A DNA stretch of 64,000 bases, taken from positions 86,206 through 150,205 of the forward strand of contig CANLWG010000017.1 of NCBI GenBank assembly GCA_947494715.1, written 5' to 3'. Under the pieces are notes generated by a model. The model worked only from the letters and a program-made list of their open reading frames with translations. It was not told the DNA's origin and did not search any database. Below are positions 55,144-63,923 of the stretch, piece by piece (within the stretch, counting starts at the first letter, position 1; every line of letters starts with the position of its first letter). The position numbers were made by a program, and so were the translations under genes. This DNA is from an uncultured Flavobacteriaceae bacterium. GTDB lineage: Bacteria > Bacteroidota > Bacteroidia > Flavobacteriales > Flavobacteriaceae.

Positions 55144-55965
55144 TTAGGCCAAGGCCGTGGAAAGTTTTATACATTCCATGGCTTCCTTTACATCATGTAC
55201 CCTTAAAATGGACGCTCCTTTTTGCAAAGCGTACATATTCAGGGCAGTGGTTCCATTTAGTGCTTGTTTTGCATCTACGTCCAACGTCTTGTATATCATG
55301 GACTTTCTACTTAGTCCGGTTAGCAAGGGGAGTCTGAGATTCCCTAGGAGATCTAATTTTTGCAACAATTCATAATTCTGCTCCAAAGTCTTTGAAAAAC
55401 CAAAACCCGGATCAATAATAATGTCGTGTATTCCAAGGGAACGGGCTTTGGCTATCCGTTCAGAAAAGTAATATAGAATGTCATAGATCAAATTGTTATA
55501 ACCCGTTTGTTGTTGCATGGTCTCGGGCTTACCTCTCATATGCATCAAAATGATAGGTACTTTTAATTGGGCTATTGTGGGCAACATGGCACGATCCATA
55601 TGTCCAGCAGATATATCATTGATCAATACCGCACCGGCTTTAATACATTTTGTGGCTACCTTACTCCTAAAAGTGTCTATGGACAATATGATTTCGGGAA
55701 ATTCATCAGTGAGCAAATCAACAATCGGTAAGATTCGCTCTAGTTCTTCTTTTTCGGAAATCAGCTTGGCCCCAGGTCGGGAACTTTGCGCACCAACGTC
55801 AATAAAAGTAGCACCTTCGTTCAACATTTTTTCTACTTGGGAAACTACCTTTTTTTCATCCTTATATTTTCCCCCATCAAAAAAAGAATCCGGGGTAACA
55901 TTAAGGATGCCCATTATCTTGGGCGTTTTCAAATCAATAAGCTTTCCCTTGCAATTAATTGTCAT
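55144..55965 (-). CDS. folP: Dihydropteroate synthase
   Basis: The 273-residue TIM-barrel enzyme joins p-aminobenzoate to dihydropterin pyrophosphate in folate synthesis and is the sulfonamide target. Motifs in order are IMGILNVTPDSFFDGGKY, FIDVGAQSSRPGA, LSIDTFRS, INDISAG, ILMHMRGKPETMQ, IIDPGFGFSKT and LTGLSRKSMI. The length is normal. It is upstream of cdaA and divergent from the DUF1599 gene. Confidence 0.96.
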   Translation of the reverse strand: MTINCKGKLIDLKTPKIMGILNVTPDSFFDGGKYKDEKKVVSQVEKMLNEGATFIDVGAQSSRPGAKLISEKEELERILPIVDLLTDEFPEIILSIDTFRSKVATKCIKAGAVLINDISAGHMDRAMLPTIAQLKVPIILMHMRGKPETMQQQTGYNNLIYDILYYFSERIAKARSLGIHDIIIDPGFGFSKTLEQNYELLQKLDLLGNLRLPLLTGLSRKSMIYKTLDVDAKQALNGTTALNMYALQKGASILRVHDVKEAMECIKLSTALA

Positions 55966-56075
55966 ACGGATTGGGTTGCTTTTCGGGATTCATTTTTTGT
56001 CGAATAAGTTTAGATCGCGAACTTTGATGATTCCAATTTTTTAAGCGAAATTTACGCAAATTACTAAAGAAATAA

Positions 56076-56636
56076 ATGCAGCACACTTCTGAGCAATATG
56101 ATGCAGTAATAAAAATTTGTCGGGATTTGTTCCAAAAAAAGATGAAGGATTATGGCTGTGCATGGCGTATCCTTAGACTTCCTTCCCTTACCGATCAGAT
56201 TTTTATAAAGGCACAACGTATCCGAGGTCTTCAGGAGAACGAAGTACGAAAAGTGGACGAGGACGAGCAATCTGAATTTATAGGGATTATCAATTATGCC
56301 ATCATGGCCTTGATTCAGTTGGAGAAAGGAATTGCAACCGAACCGGATTTGGCAGGGCCGGAAGCCTTGGCGCTTTATGATAGGCATGTGGCCGAAACCA
56401 AATCGCTCATGGAAAATAAAAATCATGACTACGGAGAAGCATGGCGGGATATGCGCGTAAGCTCATTGACCGACCTTATCCTACAAAAGCTATTGCGGGT
56501 AAAGCAAATTGAGGACAACAAAGGAAAAACATTGGTAAGTGAAGGTATAGATGCCAATTATCAGGATATGGTAAATTACGCGGTATTCGCACTCATTCAC
56601 TTGAACGCAAGTACCAAATCTGAAATTACAGAATGA
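56076..56636 (+). CDS. DUF1599 domain protein, duplicated domain
   Basis: A 186-residue protein with two copies of the DUF1599 unit: residues ~5-90 with LFQKKMKDYGCAWRILRLPSLTDQIFIKAQRI and residues ~105-180 with LMENKNHDYGEAWRDMRVSSLTDLILQKLLRVKQI. The repeated K-x-x-DYG-x-AWR...SLTD pattern is typical. The family is known from Bacteroidota and its function is unknown. The stop overlaps the next ATG by four bases (ATGA). It is divergent from folP. Confidence 0.93.
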   Translation: MQHTSEQYDAVIKICRDLFQKKMKDYGCAWRILRLPSLTDQIFIKAQRIRGLQENEVRKVDEDEQSEFIGIINYAIMALIQLEKGIATEPDLAGPEALALYDRHVAETKSLMENKNHDYGEAWRDMRVSSLTDLILQKLLRVKQIEDNKGKTLVSEGIDANYQDMVNYAVFALIHLNASTKSEITE

Positions 56637-57730
56637 AATACCTTGTAGGTTTTAGTAGAATATTTGTTGGGGTTTTATTTATTATCAGTGGATTTATAAA
56701 GTTGAACGACCCTGTTGGTTTCTCCTTTAAATTAGAGGAATATTTTAGCCAAGGGGTATTGGATCTTCCTTTTTTAGAGCCTTATGCGCTGGCCATTTCC
56801 ATTTTTGTGGTCATATTCGAGGTATTGTTAGGGGTGATGTTGTTGGTAGGTTTTCGTGTAAAGTTTACGGTTTGGAGCCTTTTGCTCATGATCATTTTCT
56901 TTACCTTTCTCACGTTTTATTCGGCTTATTTCAACAAGGTAACGGATTGCGGATGTTTTGGTGACGCCATTAAACTAACCCCGTGGGAATCCTTTGCAAA
57001 GGATATAGTGCTACTGGTGTTGATTATAGTATTGTTCATTGGGCGAAAGTATATCGGTTCAATTTTTGGCTCCAATACCAAACGGATACTGACCCTTGTT
57101 GCCCTGATGCTCTGTATTCTCTATGCGAATCATGTGCTTAACCATCTCCCAGTAATCGATTTCAGACCCTATAAAATCGGGGCGAATATTGAACAGGGAA
57201 TGCTTGTTCCGGACGATGCACCCAAAGCGGTCTTTGAATATGCATGGAGATTTAAAGTGGGCAAAGAAGAACAAGTAATCGTGACCAATGGAGAGTATCC
57301 TTCGATCGATGGTGAATTTTTGGATGTAGAAACGACGGAAATTCAAGAAGGATATGAACCCCCGATTCATGATTTTACGATAGAACAGGAAGGTGAAGAT
57401 TTCGCCGCTTCGCTTTTGCAGGAACAAAAATTGGTAATGGTAATTGCCTACGATCTTAGAAAAACGGAAAGAAGTACTTACACTGAAATCAAGAAAGTGA
57501 CCAATGAGGCTCTGAATAACGGCTACAAAGTAATCGGAATGTCCGCTTCGAACAAATTACAAACCGAGGAATTGGTGAACGAATTTGGCCTAGGCTTTGA
57601 ATTTTATTTTACGGATGAGACCACCCTTAAAACCATAGTACGTTCCAACCCTGGGGTCTTGGTTTTAGAAAAAGGGACCATTTTACAGAAAGTACATTTC
57701 AATGATTTGGATGAACTCCAATTTGATTAA
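56633..57730 (+). CDS. BT_3928 family protein: DoxX-like membrane domain plus C-terminal domain
   Basis: The 365-residue protein has a DoxX-like four-TM domain at residues ~1-140 (YLVGFSRIFVGVLFIISGFIKLNDPVGFSFKLEEYF, TDCGCFGDAIKLTPWESFAKD), further TM at ~150-170 and a C-terminal soluble domain of thioredoxin-like pattern (LVMVIAYDLRKTERSTY, VLVLEKGTILQKVHF) without a CxxC. CGCFGD is the DoxX-type Cys motif. It is likely in the inner membrane and tied to thiol or quinone redox, which fits the adjacent thioredoxin gene. It overlaps the previous gene by four bases. Confidence 0.9.
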   Translation: MKYLVGFSRIFVGVLFIISGFIKLNDPVGFSFKLEEYFSQGVLDLPFLEPYALAISIFVVIFEVLLGVMLLVGFRVKFTVWSLLLMIIFFTFLTFYSAYFNKVTDCGCFGDAIKLTPWESFAKDIVLLVLIIVLFIGRKYIGSIFGSNTKRILTLVALMLCILYANHVLNHLPVIDFRPYKIGANIEQGMLVPDDAPKAVFEYAWRFKVGKEEQVIVTNGEYPSIDGEFLDVETTEIQEGYEPPIHDFTIEQEGEDFAASLLQEQKLVMVIAYDLRKTERSTYTEIKKVTNEALNNGYKVIGMSASNKLQTEELVNEFGLGFEFYFTDETTLKTIVRSNPGVLVLEKGTILQKVHFNDLDELQFD

Positions 57731-57734
57731 AATC

Positions 57735-58244
57735 ATGAAGCCCAAAAAACTTTTTATTTGGACCTTTCCGTTTCTGTTTTTGGTCAGCTATGCTCAAAAG
57801 CATACTTTTTCCGAGGAAGCTTTGAACGACATACTATTAACCGAAAAAAATAAGGAGGTTTCCTTTATATCCATATTGGATGAAAATAAGGGACGAACAA
57901 TTTTTCTGGATATTTGGGCTTCATGGTGCAAGGATTGTGTGGTAGGGATGCCCAAGGTCAAGAAATTAAAGAAAGAATATCCAGAAGTGTCCTTTGTATA
58001 TATATCGCTGGACAAAAATGAGACAAATTGGAAAAAAGGGATTCGCCGGTTTGGCATTGAAGACGGGGCGCATTATTGGGCTACCAATGGCTGGAAATCC
58101 GATTTGTTCAACGACTTGGACCTGGATTGGATTCCAAGGTATATGATTTTGGACGGCTCTGGCAATATTAAAGTATTTAAGGCCATTAAAGCTGACGATA
58201 AGGGAATTTTAAACTACTTGAAAAACGAAAAATATGAGAAGTAA
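57735..58244 (+). CDS. Thioredoxin-like (TlpA-type) periplasmic protein
   Basis: The 169-residue protein has a signal peptide (KPKKLFIWTFPFLFLVSYAQ) and a TlpA/ResA-like thioredoxin domain with the redox motif CKDC at Cys65 and Cys68 (WASWCKDCVVGMPKVKK) and the cis-Pro loop in LDWIPRYMIL. It should reduce disulfides outside the cytoplasm. An ATG at 57702 would overlap the upstream gene and add a polar prefix. It overlaps tpiA by eleven bases at its end and is part of the same operon. Confidence 0.93.
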   Translation: MKPKKLFIWTFPFLFLVSYAQKHTFSEEALNDILLTEKNKEVSFISILDENKGRTIFLDIWASWCKDCVVGMPKVKKLKKEYPEVSFVYISLDKNETNWKKGIRRFGIEDGAHYWATNGWKSDLFNDLDLDWIPRYMILDGSGNIKVFKAIKADDKGILNYLKNEKYEK

Positions 58245-58983
58245 AATAGTCGCAGGAAACTGGAAAATGAACAAAAATTTAGAGGAAACGGAAAGACTGC
58301 TAGCAGAGCTTTCCGCCAAATTGCCGGATACGGAGGCAGAGGTTATGGTTGCCCCAACTTTTGTGAATTTGTCCCGTTCCGCCCATGTTTTGGAATCCTC
58401 AACGATTCAGGTCATGGCCCAGAATATGCACTTTGAGGAAAACGGGGCCTATACTGGGGAGATCTCGGCGGATATGCTTCTTAACGTAGGAGTGGATACA
58501 GTTATATTGGGGCATTCCGAAAGAAGGGCCTATTTTGGGGAAACGGACGAGCTTCTCGCGAAGAAAGTGACCAAGGCATTGGAGAAAGGAATGCGCATTA
58601 TGTTCTGCTTCGGGGAGGAATTGGATGAGCGTAAGGCAGGCAATCATTTTAAGGTTGTGGAAGGGCAGCTAAAAAACGCCCTTTTCTCCTTGGAAAACAG
58701 TGCATGGGACAGTATTGTCCTGGCCTATGAACCCGTTTGGGCCATAGGTACTGGAGAGACCGCTTCCCCGGAACAAGCACAGGAAATGCACGCCTTTATT
58801 CGCAAAACGATAGCAGAGGCTTATGATACTGCCATTGCCAATAAGGTGTCCATATTGTATGGCGGAAGTGTAAAACCTGGTAATGCCCAGGAAATTTTCT
58901 CCAAGCCGGATGTGGATGGCGGACTCATTGGCGGAGCTTCTTTGGTTGCCGATGATTTTGTTGCCATAATCAAAGCGATTTAA
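58234..58983 (+). CDS. tpiA: Triosephosphate isomerase
   Basis: The 249-residue glycolytic enzyme interconverts dihydroxyacetone phosphate and glyceraldehyde 3-phosphate. All signatures are present: GNWKMN near the start (Asn, Lys), GHSERR with the catalytic His, AYEPVWAIGTG with the catalytic Glu, YGGSVKPGN and GGLIGGASL for phosphate. Length is normal. The start overlaps the thioredoxin gene end by eleven bases, so translation is likely coupled. Confidence 0.97.
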   Translation: MRSKIVAGNWKMNKNLEETERLLAELSAKLPDTEAEVMVAPTFVNLSRSAHVLESSTIQVMAQNMHFEENGAYTGEISADMLLNVGVDTVILGHSERRAYFGETDELLAKKVTKALEKGMRIMFCFGEELDERKAGNHFKVVEGQLKNALFSLENSAWDSIVLAYEPVWAIGTGETASPEQAQEMHAFIRKTIAEAYDTAIANKVSILYGGSVKPGNAQEIFSKPDVDGGLIGGASLVADDFVAIIKAI

Positions 58984-59088
58984 GCTTAAGTTGGTCAGGC
59001 TATAGTCAATTTTAAGAAGCTTACTCGGCCGGTCCTACATGCATTGAGAATGTTTCCGGAGTACTCCTCTTTGCTCAAAACTGAAAAA

Positions 59089-59928
59089 ATGCCCAATACC
59101 GTTTACATAGAGTACACCTTTAGAATCAATCCCTTGCAACCTGCATCGGAAATTTTAATAGCAGAACTGGGCGAGTTGGGTTTCGAAAGCTTTGTAGAAA
59201 CGGAAGAAGGTATTTTGGCCTATCTTCAAAAAGAAGATTGGAGGGAGGATATTCTAGATTCCGTCTTCATTCTAAAAAATCTTGATTTTAAAATCTCTTA
59301 CCAGTCAAAAGAAATAGAACAGGAGAATTGGAATTTAACCTGGGAAAGGAATTTTAACCCGATTCACGTGGAGGACCGATGCACGGTCCGGGCACCTTTT
59401 CATGAAAAGTCCAATTCAAAATATGATATCGTCATAGAACCGAAAATGAGTTTCGGAACGGGCCATCATGAAACTACCCATATGATGTTGCAACATATAT
59501 TGGGTCATAATTTTGAGGGAAAATCCGTGTTGGATATGGGAACCGGGACGGGGGTCCTGGCTATAATGGCCGAAATGAAAGGGGCAATCGATATTGATGC
59601 TATTGATATTGATCATTGGTGCTATTTAAATGCCTTAGAAAATACGGAGCGGAACCATTGTCATCACATTCAGGTTTTGGAAGGAGACTCTTCTATACTT
59701 CCAAATTGGAAGAAATATGATATTGTTTTGGCCAATATCAATAGGAATATTTTGTTGAGCGATATATCGGTCTACGCAAATTGCTTAAAAAGTAATGGTT
59801 CACTTTTCTTAAGTGGATTTTATTATGATGATATTATTGTGATTTCCGGAAAATGTGCCGATGTAGGTTTGAAATTTGAAAAAAATATTGAAAAAAATAA
59901 TTGGGTTGCCGTAAAATATGTATTTTAG
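59089..59928 (+). CDS. prmA: Ribosomal protein L11 methyltransferase PrmA
   Basis: The 279-residue SAM-dependent methyltransferase modifies ribosomal protein L11. The N-terminal substrate-binding part (YIEYTFRINPLQPASEILIAELGELGFESF) is followed by the catalytic domain with MSFGTGHHETTHMML, VLDMGTGTGVLAIMA (SAM-binding) and LANINRNILL. The start was set at 59089; an ATG at 59044 adds 15 residues atypical of the family. It lies 105 bases after tpiA and just before clpS. Confidence 0.94.
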   Translation: MPNTVYIEYTFRINPLQPASEILIAELGELGFESFVETEEGILAYLQKEDWREDILDSVFILKNLDFKISYQSKEIEQENWNLTWERNFNPIHVEDRCTVRAPFHEKSNSKYDIVIEPKMSFGTGHHETTHMMLQHILGHNFEGKSVLDMGTGTGVLAIMAEMKGAIDIDAIDIDHWCYLNALENTERNHCHHIQVLEGDSSILPNWKKYDIVLANINRNILLSDISVYANCLKSNGSLFLSGFYYDDIIVISGKCADVGLKFEKNIEKNNWVAVKYVF

Positions 59929-59965
59929 AATATCTTTAAGTTTATGTACGGTTAAAAACCTTGTA

Positions 59966-60241
59966 ATGAGCACTAAAGAAAAAATATCCGAAGAGCTCCT
60001 TTTAGAAGAGGAAACAATAAAGCCAAATGAGATAATCCTCTTTAACGATGATGTGAACACTTTTGAGCATGTCATCGAAACCTTGATGGATGTCTGCGAT
60101 CACTCCCCCGTACAGGCGGAACAATGTTCATTGATCGTCCATTATAATGGAAAATGTACGGTGAAAACGGGTGAATATAACGATTTGGAACCTAGATGTA
60201 GTAGGTTGCTCCAAGCGGGATTGAGTGCCGAAATAGTTTAA
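59966..60241 (+). CDS. clpS: ATP-dependent Clp protease adaptor ClpS
   Basis: The 91-residue adaptor delivers N-degron substrates to ClpAP. The core has IILFNDDVNTFEHVIETLMDVCDHSPVQAEQCSLIVHYNGKCTVKTG and the last helices, with the typical DD-N-T motif and the His/Glu ligand pocket. I start at 59966; an ATG at 59918 would overlap prmA by eleven bases and add a hydrophobic prefix not found in ClpS. Proteins of the N-end rule pathway other than ClpS are not in this window. Confidence 0.95.
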   Translation: MSTKEKISEELLLEEETIKPNEIILFNDDVNTFEHVIETLMDVCDHSPVQAEQCSLIVHYNGKCTVKTGEYNDLEPRCSRLLQAGLSAEIV

Positions 60242-60254
60242 GGTAGGAGCAGTT

Positions 60255-60674
60255 TCAATGGGGTAGTTTGTCCTTTAAGACCCCATACGTGAAGGTGCCT
60301 AGAACTGCGGCGACTATGACTATTAACATACTAAACACCCCAGTACCTAAAAGAATATACATAGGTCCCGGACAGGCACCACCCAGTGCCCAGCCCAGCC
60401 CGAAAATACTCCCACCAAGGATATAACTGACAAATCCCCTGTCCTTGGGAGGAAGATGTATGGCATCTCCATCAATACTTTTAAGATTCAATTTTTTTAT
60501 CAACCAAAAAAGGAGTACCCCCAGAAATACTGCTGAGCCTATAATTCCATACATATGGAAGGATTGAAATTTGAACATTTCAAAAATTCGGTACCATGAT
60601 ACGACCTCGGACTTTACCAGAACAATCCCAAAGAAAATACCAACAAAAAAGAATTTTAAAAGCTTCATATTCAA
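60255..60674 (-). CDS. YeeE/YedE (DUF6691) sulfur-transport half, C-terminal subunit
   Basis: A 139-residue protein with four TM segments. It carries the YeeE/YedE family motif GGSIFGLGWALGGACPGPMYILLGTG with the conserved Cys at about residue 100. With the upstream gene it forms the two halves of a YeeE-type permease, seen elsewhere as thiosulfate or sulfur-compound importers (PmpA/PmpB-like pairs). The stop of the upstream gene overlaps its start by four bases. It converges with clpS. Confidence 0.92.
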   Translation of the reverse strand: MNMKLLKFFFVGIFFGIVLVKSEVVSWYRIFEMFKFQSFHMYGIIGSAVFLGVLLFWLIKKLNLKSIDGDAIHLPPKDRGFVSYILGGSIFGLGWALGGACPGPMYILLGTGVFSMLIVIVAAVLGTFTYGVLKDKLPH

Positions 60675-61228
60675 AAAATTAGAGGTAACAATACATGTAT
60701 CATAATAAGTCCGCCTATGAAAAACCCTACTACGGCAATAAGTGAAGGCAGTTGAAGATTACTTAATCCTGTTATGGCATGGCCCGAGGTGCAGCCATTG
60801 GCATAGCGGGTGCCAAAACCGACCAAGAAACCTGCAACGATCAATATGGCCAGACCCTTAAGGCTAAAGATACTCCCCCAATCAAAGATTTCCGGAGGTA
60901 GCAAGGATTCCCCTGCTTCACAAAAACCCAATTCGCGCAAATCTGAAACCGTTTCCGGATTAAGGGCAATGGAGGAACCATCGGATAGGAAGGTCACGGC
61001 TATAAATCCACCGACAATAGCACCCAAAACGACTATCAAATTCCACCGATGGGCCTTCCAATCAAATCTAAAAAAGTCCGTATACTTTCCCGCTCCACCA
61101 ATGCTACATAAAGTTGTTAGGTTGGAGGACATCCCAAAGGTCTTACCGAAATAGACCAAAATCAGCATGACAAAAGCAATCAAAGGGCCGGATACATACC
61201 AAGGCCAAGGCTGTAACAGGAAATCCAT
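60671..61228 (-). CDS. YeeE/YedE family sulfur-transport half, N-terminal subunit
   Basis: A 185-residue protein with five TM segments and the conserved Cys motif NGCTSGHAITGLSNLQLPSLIAV at residues ~145-165. A second motif FGMSSNLTTLC near residue 40 is typical. It pairs with the following gene by a four-base overlap and would import thiosulfate or a related sulfur compound. No rhodanese, persulfide dioxygenase or sulfur-metabolism gene lies next to it here. A Crp/Fnr-like operator and promoter element lie 17-61 bases upstream. Confidence 0.92.
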   Translation of the reverse strand: MDFLLQPWPWYVSGPLIAFVMLILVYFGKTFGMSSNLTTLCSIGGAGKYTDFFRFDWKAHRWNLIVVLGAIVGGFIAVTFLSDGSSIALNPETVSDLRELGFCEAGESLLPPEIFDWGSIFSLKGLAILIVAGFLVGFGTRYANGCTSGHAITGLSNLQLPSLIAVVGFFIGGLIMIHVLLPLIF

Positions 61229-61244
61229 AGCAATTCATTTTTGG

Positions 61245-61252
61245 TAAATATA
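61245..61252 (-). promoter_or_regulatory. Candidate -7 promoter element of the YeeE/YedE operon
   Basis: TATATTTA on the minus strand fits TAnnTTTG in all but the last base. It lies 17 bases before the start at 61228, so the leader would be short. The operator repeat lies 21 bases further upstream. Confidence 0.4.
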
Positions 61253-61273
61253 ATTAGTTTTATTCCCATACCC

Positions 61274-61289
61274 TGTAATCTAGGTTACA
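61274..61289 (-). promoter_or_regulatory. Crp/Fnr-like operator upstream of the YeeE/YedE pair
   Basis: A perfect inverted repeat TGTAA-TCTAGG-TTACA. Its centre is about 41 bases upstream of the transcript start predicted from the TATATTTA element, which is the position of class II activator sites of the Crp/Fnr family. No Crp/Fnr gene lies in the window. Confidence 0.5.
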
Positions 61290-61613
61290 TAGTATATACC
61301 TTTATGAAGTTCGAATATCGGAAATAATTAGTATACTTTTAAAATGCCAGTGAATTACTGATTATAAGGGTCTTGGGAAATCATGTATTGCCCCTTTTTA
61401 CTCTCAACTATGATTCAAAACGTCGCTATAGTTTAGGGGCAAACTTCTCTGGTTGATTTCATTTGAATTTGTGATTTTTGAAACAGTATTTCGCTACGCT
61501 AAATTATATTTTCAAAACCCACATTGTGAACTACAAAATCATTTGCTTTTACTTATTTTTAGCATAGATTTCCGCCAGCACATTTATAAATGGTGGTATT
61601 TATGATTATGACT

Positions 61614-63872
61614 ATGGTAAAAATTCACTTCCTTTTCTTTGCCCTGACCACTGCACTTTTTTTTTCTTGTACCAGTGAAAATGAATCAAAAGAACACCCC
61701 AAGGATACTACTCTGGTTTATGTTGATCCGTTCATCGGTACAGGAGGACATGGGCATACCTATCCTGGTGCTACGGCTCCCTTTGGAAGAGTACAACCCA
61801 GCCCCGACAACGGCATTACAGGATGGGATTGGTGTTCGGGATATCATGTTTCGGACTCCATGATTTCCGGCTTTGGACAATTGCATCTCAGTGGAACGGG
61901 CATAGGTGATTTAACGGATGTTCTCTTAATGCCCACAACGGAGACGGTAGATGTTTCGCTTTTTGGAACAGGGCGTGATACATTGCCGTACACTTCCAAA
62001 TTTTCACATATCAATGAAAAGGCCTCCCCAGGGTACTATCAGGTTTTTTTGGAAGATCCAAAAGTCAATGTAGAGTTGACGGCAAATGATTATGTCGCTT
62101 ACCATAGATACACTTATAAAAACGAGGGAAAAGGTCCTTCCTTTATTCTTGATTTAGGATATGAGGTCAATTGGGACAAAGCAACAGGTAGTAGTATACA
62201 GGTCGAAAATGACACCTTAATTTCGGGTTATCGATTCAGTACAGGCTGGGCAAAGAACCAAAAGGTGTTTTTTGTTATCGAAACATCAAGTCCTATTACG
62301 GCCAACAGTTTGGTAGCAGATGGAGAAATACCAAAGAATTCCATTACGGTAAAAGGTACAAAAACCGGAGGGCAATTCTTTTTTGATATGGATAATAATT
62401 CGGTAGAGTTAAAAGTCGCTGTTTCTTCGGTAAGTGCTGAAAATGCAAAGATGAACCTGCAATTGTATGGTTCCCAAAATTTTGATGAAGTACAACTTGA
62501 AACCGAAAATAGCTGGTCGGGTTTGCTTGATAAAATCAGCATTGAAACTCCGGTAGACTCGTTGAAGACCATTTTTTATACTTCGCTCTATCATACACAG
62601 GTCGCTCCAACCTTGTTCAGCGATGTCAATGGCGAATTCCGTTTACAAAATGACAGTATTGCCAAGGCAAAAGAGTTCAAAATGTATTCCACGCTTTCCC
62701 TTTGGGATGTTTTTAGAGCGGAAACTCCATTATTGAGTATACTAGATTCCAATCGTATCAATGCTATGGTGCAATCCATGTTGACCTATTATGACCAAAG
62801 CGGGGTTTTGCCGGTTTGGGTACTTTCAGGGAACGAGACTGGAACCATGCCCGGATACCATTCCGTTTCCATTATAGCTGAAGCCTACTTAAAAGGCATT
62901 CGGGATTATGATACGGACAAGGCTTTTGAAGCCATGAAAAAAACCATGATGGGTGATGAGAGAGGATTAGGACCCTATAAGGAATTTGGCTATATCCCCT
63001 ATGACATTATGGACCAGTCCGTTTCCATGAGTTTGGAGCTGGCGTATAACGATTGGTGTGTGGGTCAAGTAGCAAAGGAGATGGGCAAGGAACAGGATTA
63101 CGAGTATTTCAACGGACGTTCCAAGGCCTATCAAAATTTTCACGATTCCGATTCAGGTTTTCTAAGGGGCAAATCTTCAGATGGCGCTACGTTCCATGAA
63201 CCATTTGATCCCAAGGTAGCGAACCATATTGAGGATACGGATTATACCGAGGGCAATGCCTGGCAACATAGTTGGTATGTACTGCATGATGTGGACGGCC
63301 TCATAGAATTGCATGGTGGAAACGAGCCCTTTTCCAAAATGGTAGAGCAACTCTTCACGGAAAGTTCAGAATTAAAAGGAGACAATATTTCGGCTGATAT
63401 CTCGGGATTGATCGGACAATATGCCCATGGGAACGAGCCTAGCCATCATATCGCTTATATGTTCAATAAGGCGGGCCAGCCTTGGCGTACCCAGTATTGG
63501 TCACGGGAGATTTTAAATTCACAATATACCACCCAACCGGATGGATTGAGCGGGAATGAGGATTGCGGACAAATGTCTGCCTGGTACGTGATGAGTGCCA
63601 TAGGTATATACCCTATGAACCCTGCTTCCCTGGAATATGAGATTGGGAGTCCATTATTTAAAAAATCGACCATCAAATTACCGAACGATAAGACTTTCGT
63701 AATTTCAGCTCCAAATACATCCCATGAAAATATATATGTGCAATCGGTGAAGCTGAACGGAGAACCTTTGAACAGGACTTACGTACGGCATGAGGAAATT
63801 GTTTCCGGCGGCACTTTGGATTTTGTTATGGGCCCCCAACCGAACAAAACTTGGGCAGTTGGACTGGAGTAG
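61614..63872 (+). CDS. GH92 family alpha-1,2/1,3-mannosidase, predicted lipoprotein
   Basis: A protein of about 752 residues in glycoside hydrolase family 92, which cleaves alpha-mannosides with a calcium ion. Family signatures are YVDPFIGTGGHGHTYPGATAPFGRVQPSPDN at the start, YHTQVAPTLFSD and LSLWDVFRAETPL in the middle, and SGNEDCGQMSAWYVMSAIGIYPM near the end, which holds active-site residues. A lipobox-like LFFSC at its signal end marks a surface or periplasmic lipoprotein. ATGs at 61590, 61602 and 61608 are alternatives; 61614 gives the cleanest signal. No SusC/SusD pair is near. Confidence 0.92.
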   Translation: MVKIHFLFFALTTALFFSCTSENESKEHPKDTTLVYVDPFIGTGGHGHTYPGATAPFGRVQPSPDNGITGWDWCSGYHVSDSMISGFGQLHLSGTGIGDLTDVLLMPTTETVDVSLFGTGRDTLPYTSKFSHINEKASPGYYQVFLEDPKVNVELTANDYVAYHRYTYKNEGKGPSFILDLGYEVNWDKATGSSIQVENDTLISGYRFSTGWAKNQKVFFVIETSSPITANSLVADGEIPKNSITVKGTKTGGQFFFDMDNNSVELKVAVSSVSAENAKMNLQLYGSQNFDEVQLETENSWSGLLDKISIETPVDSLKTIFYTSLYHTQVAPTLFSDVNGEFRLQNDSIAKAKEFKMYSTLSLWDVFRAETPLLSILDSNRINAMVQSMLTYYDQSGVLPVWVLSGNETGTMPGYHSVSIIAEAYLKGIRDYDTDKAFEAMKKTMMGDERGLGPYKEFGYIPYDIMDQSVSMSLELAYNDWCVGQVAKEMGKEQDYEYFNGRSKAYQNFHDSDSGFLRGKSSDGATFHEPFDPKVANHIEDTDYTEGNAWQHSWYVLHDVDGLIELHGGNEPFSKMVEQLFTESSELKGDNISADISGLIGQYAHGNEPSHHIAYMFNKAGQPWRTQYWSREILNSQYTTQPDGLSGNEDCGQMSAWYVMSAIGIYPMNPASLEYEIGSPLFKKSTIKLPNDKTFVISAPNTSHENIYVQSVKLNGEPLNRTYVRHEEIVSGGTLDFVMGPQPNKTWAVGLE

Positions 63873-63923
63873 TTGATAAAATGATAGGTTCTTGGGAAAT
63901 TCATAAAACAAAAACTATTTTTT

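Larger units (their letters stand above)
61229..61613. other. Intergenic region of about 385 bp
   Basis: It contains the promoter side of the YeeE/YedE pair, with a TATATTTA element at 61245-61252 and the inverted repeat at 61274-61289. The rest, up to the GH92 gene, is AT-rich without a recognisable promoter, RNA gene or repeat. Confidence 0.6.
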
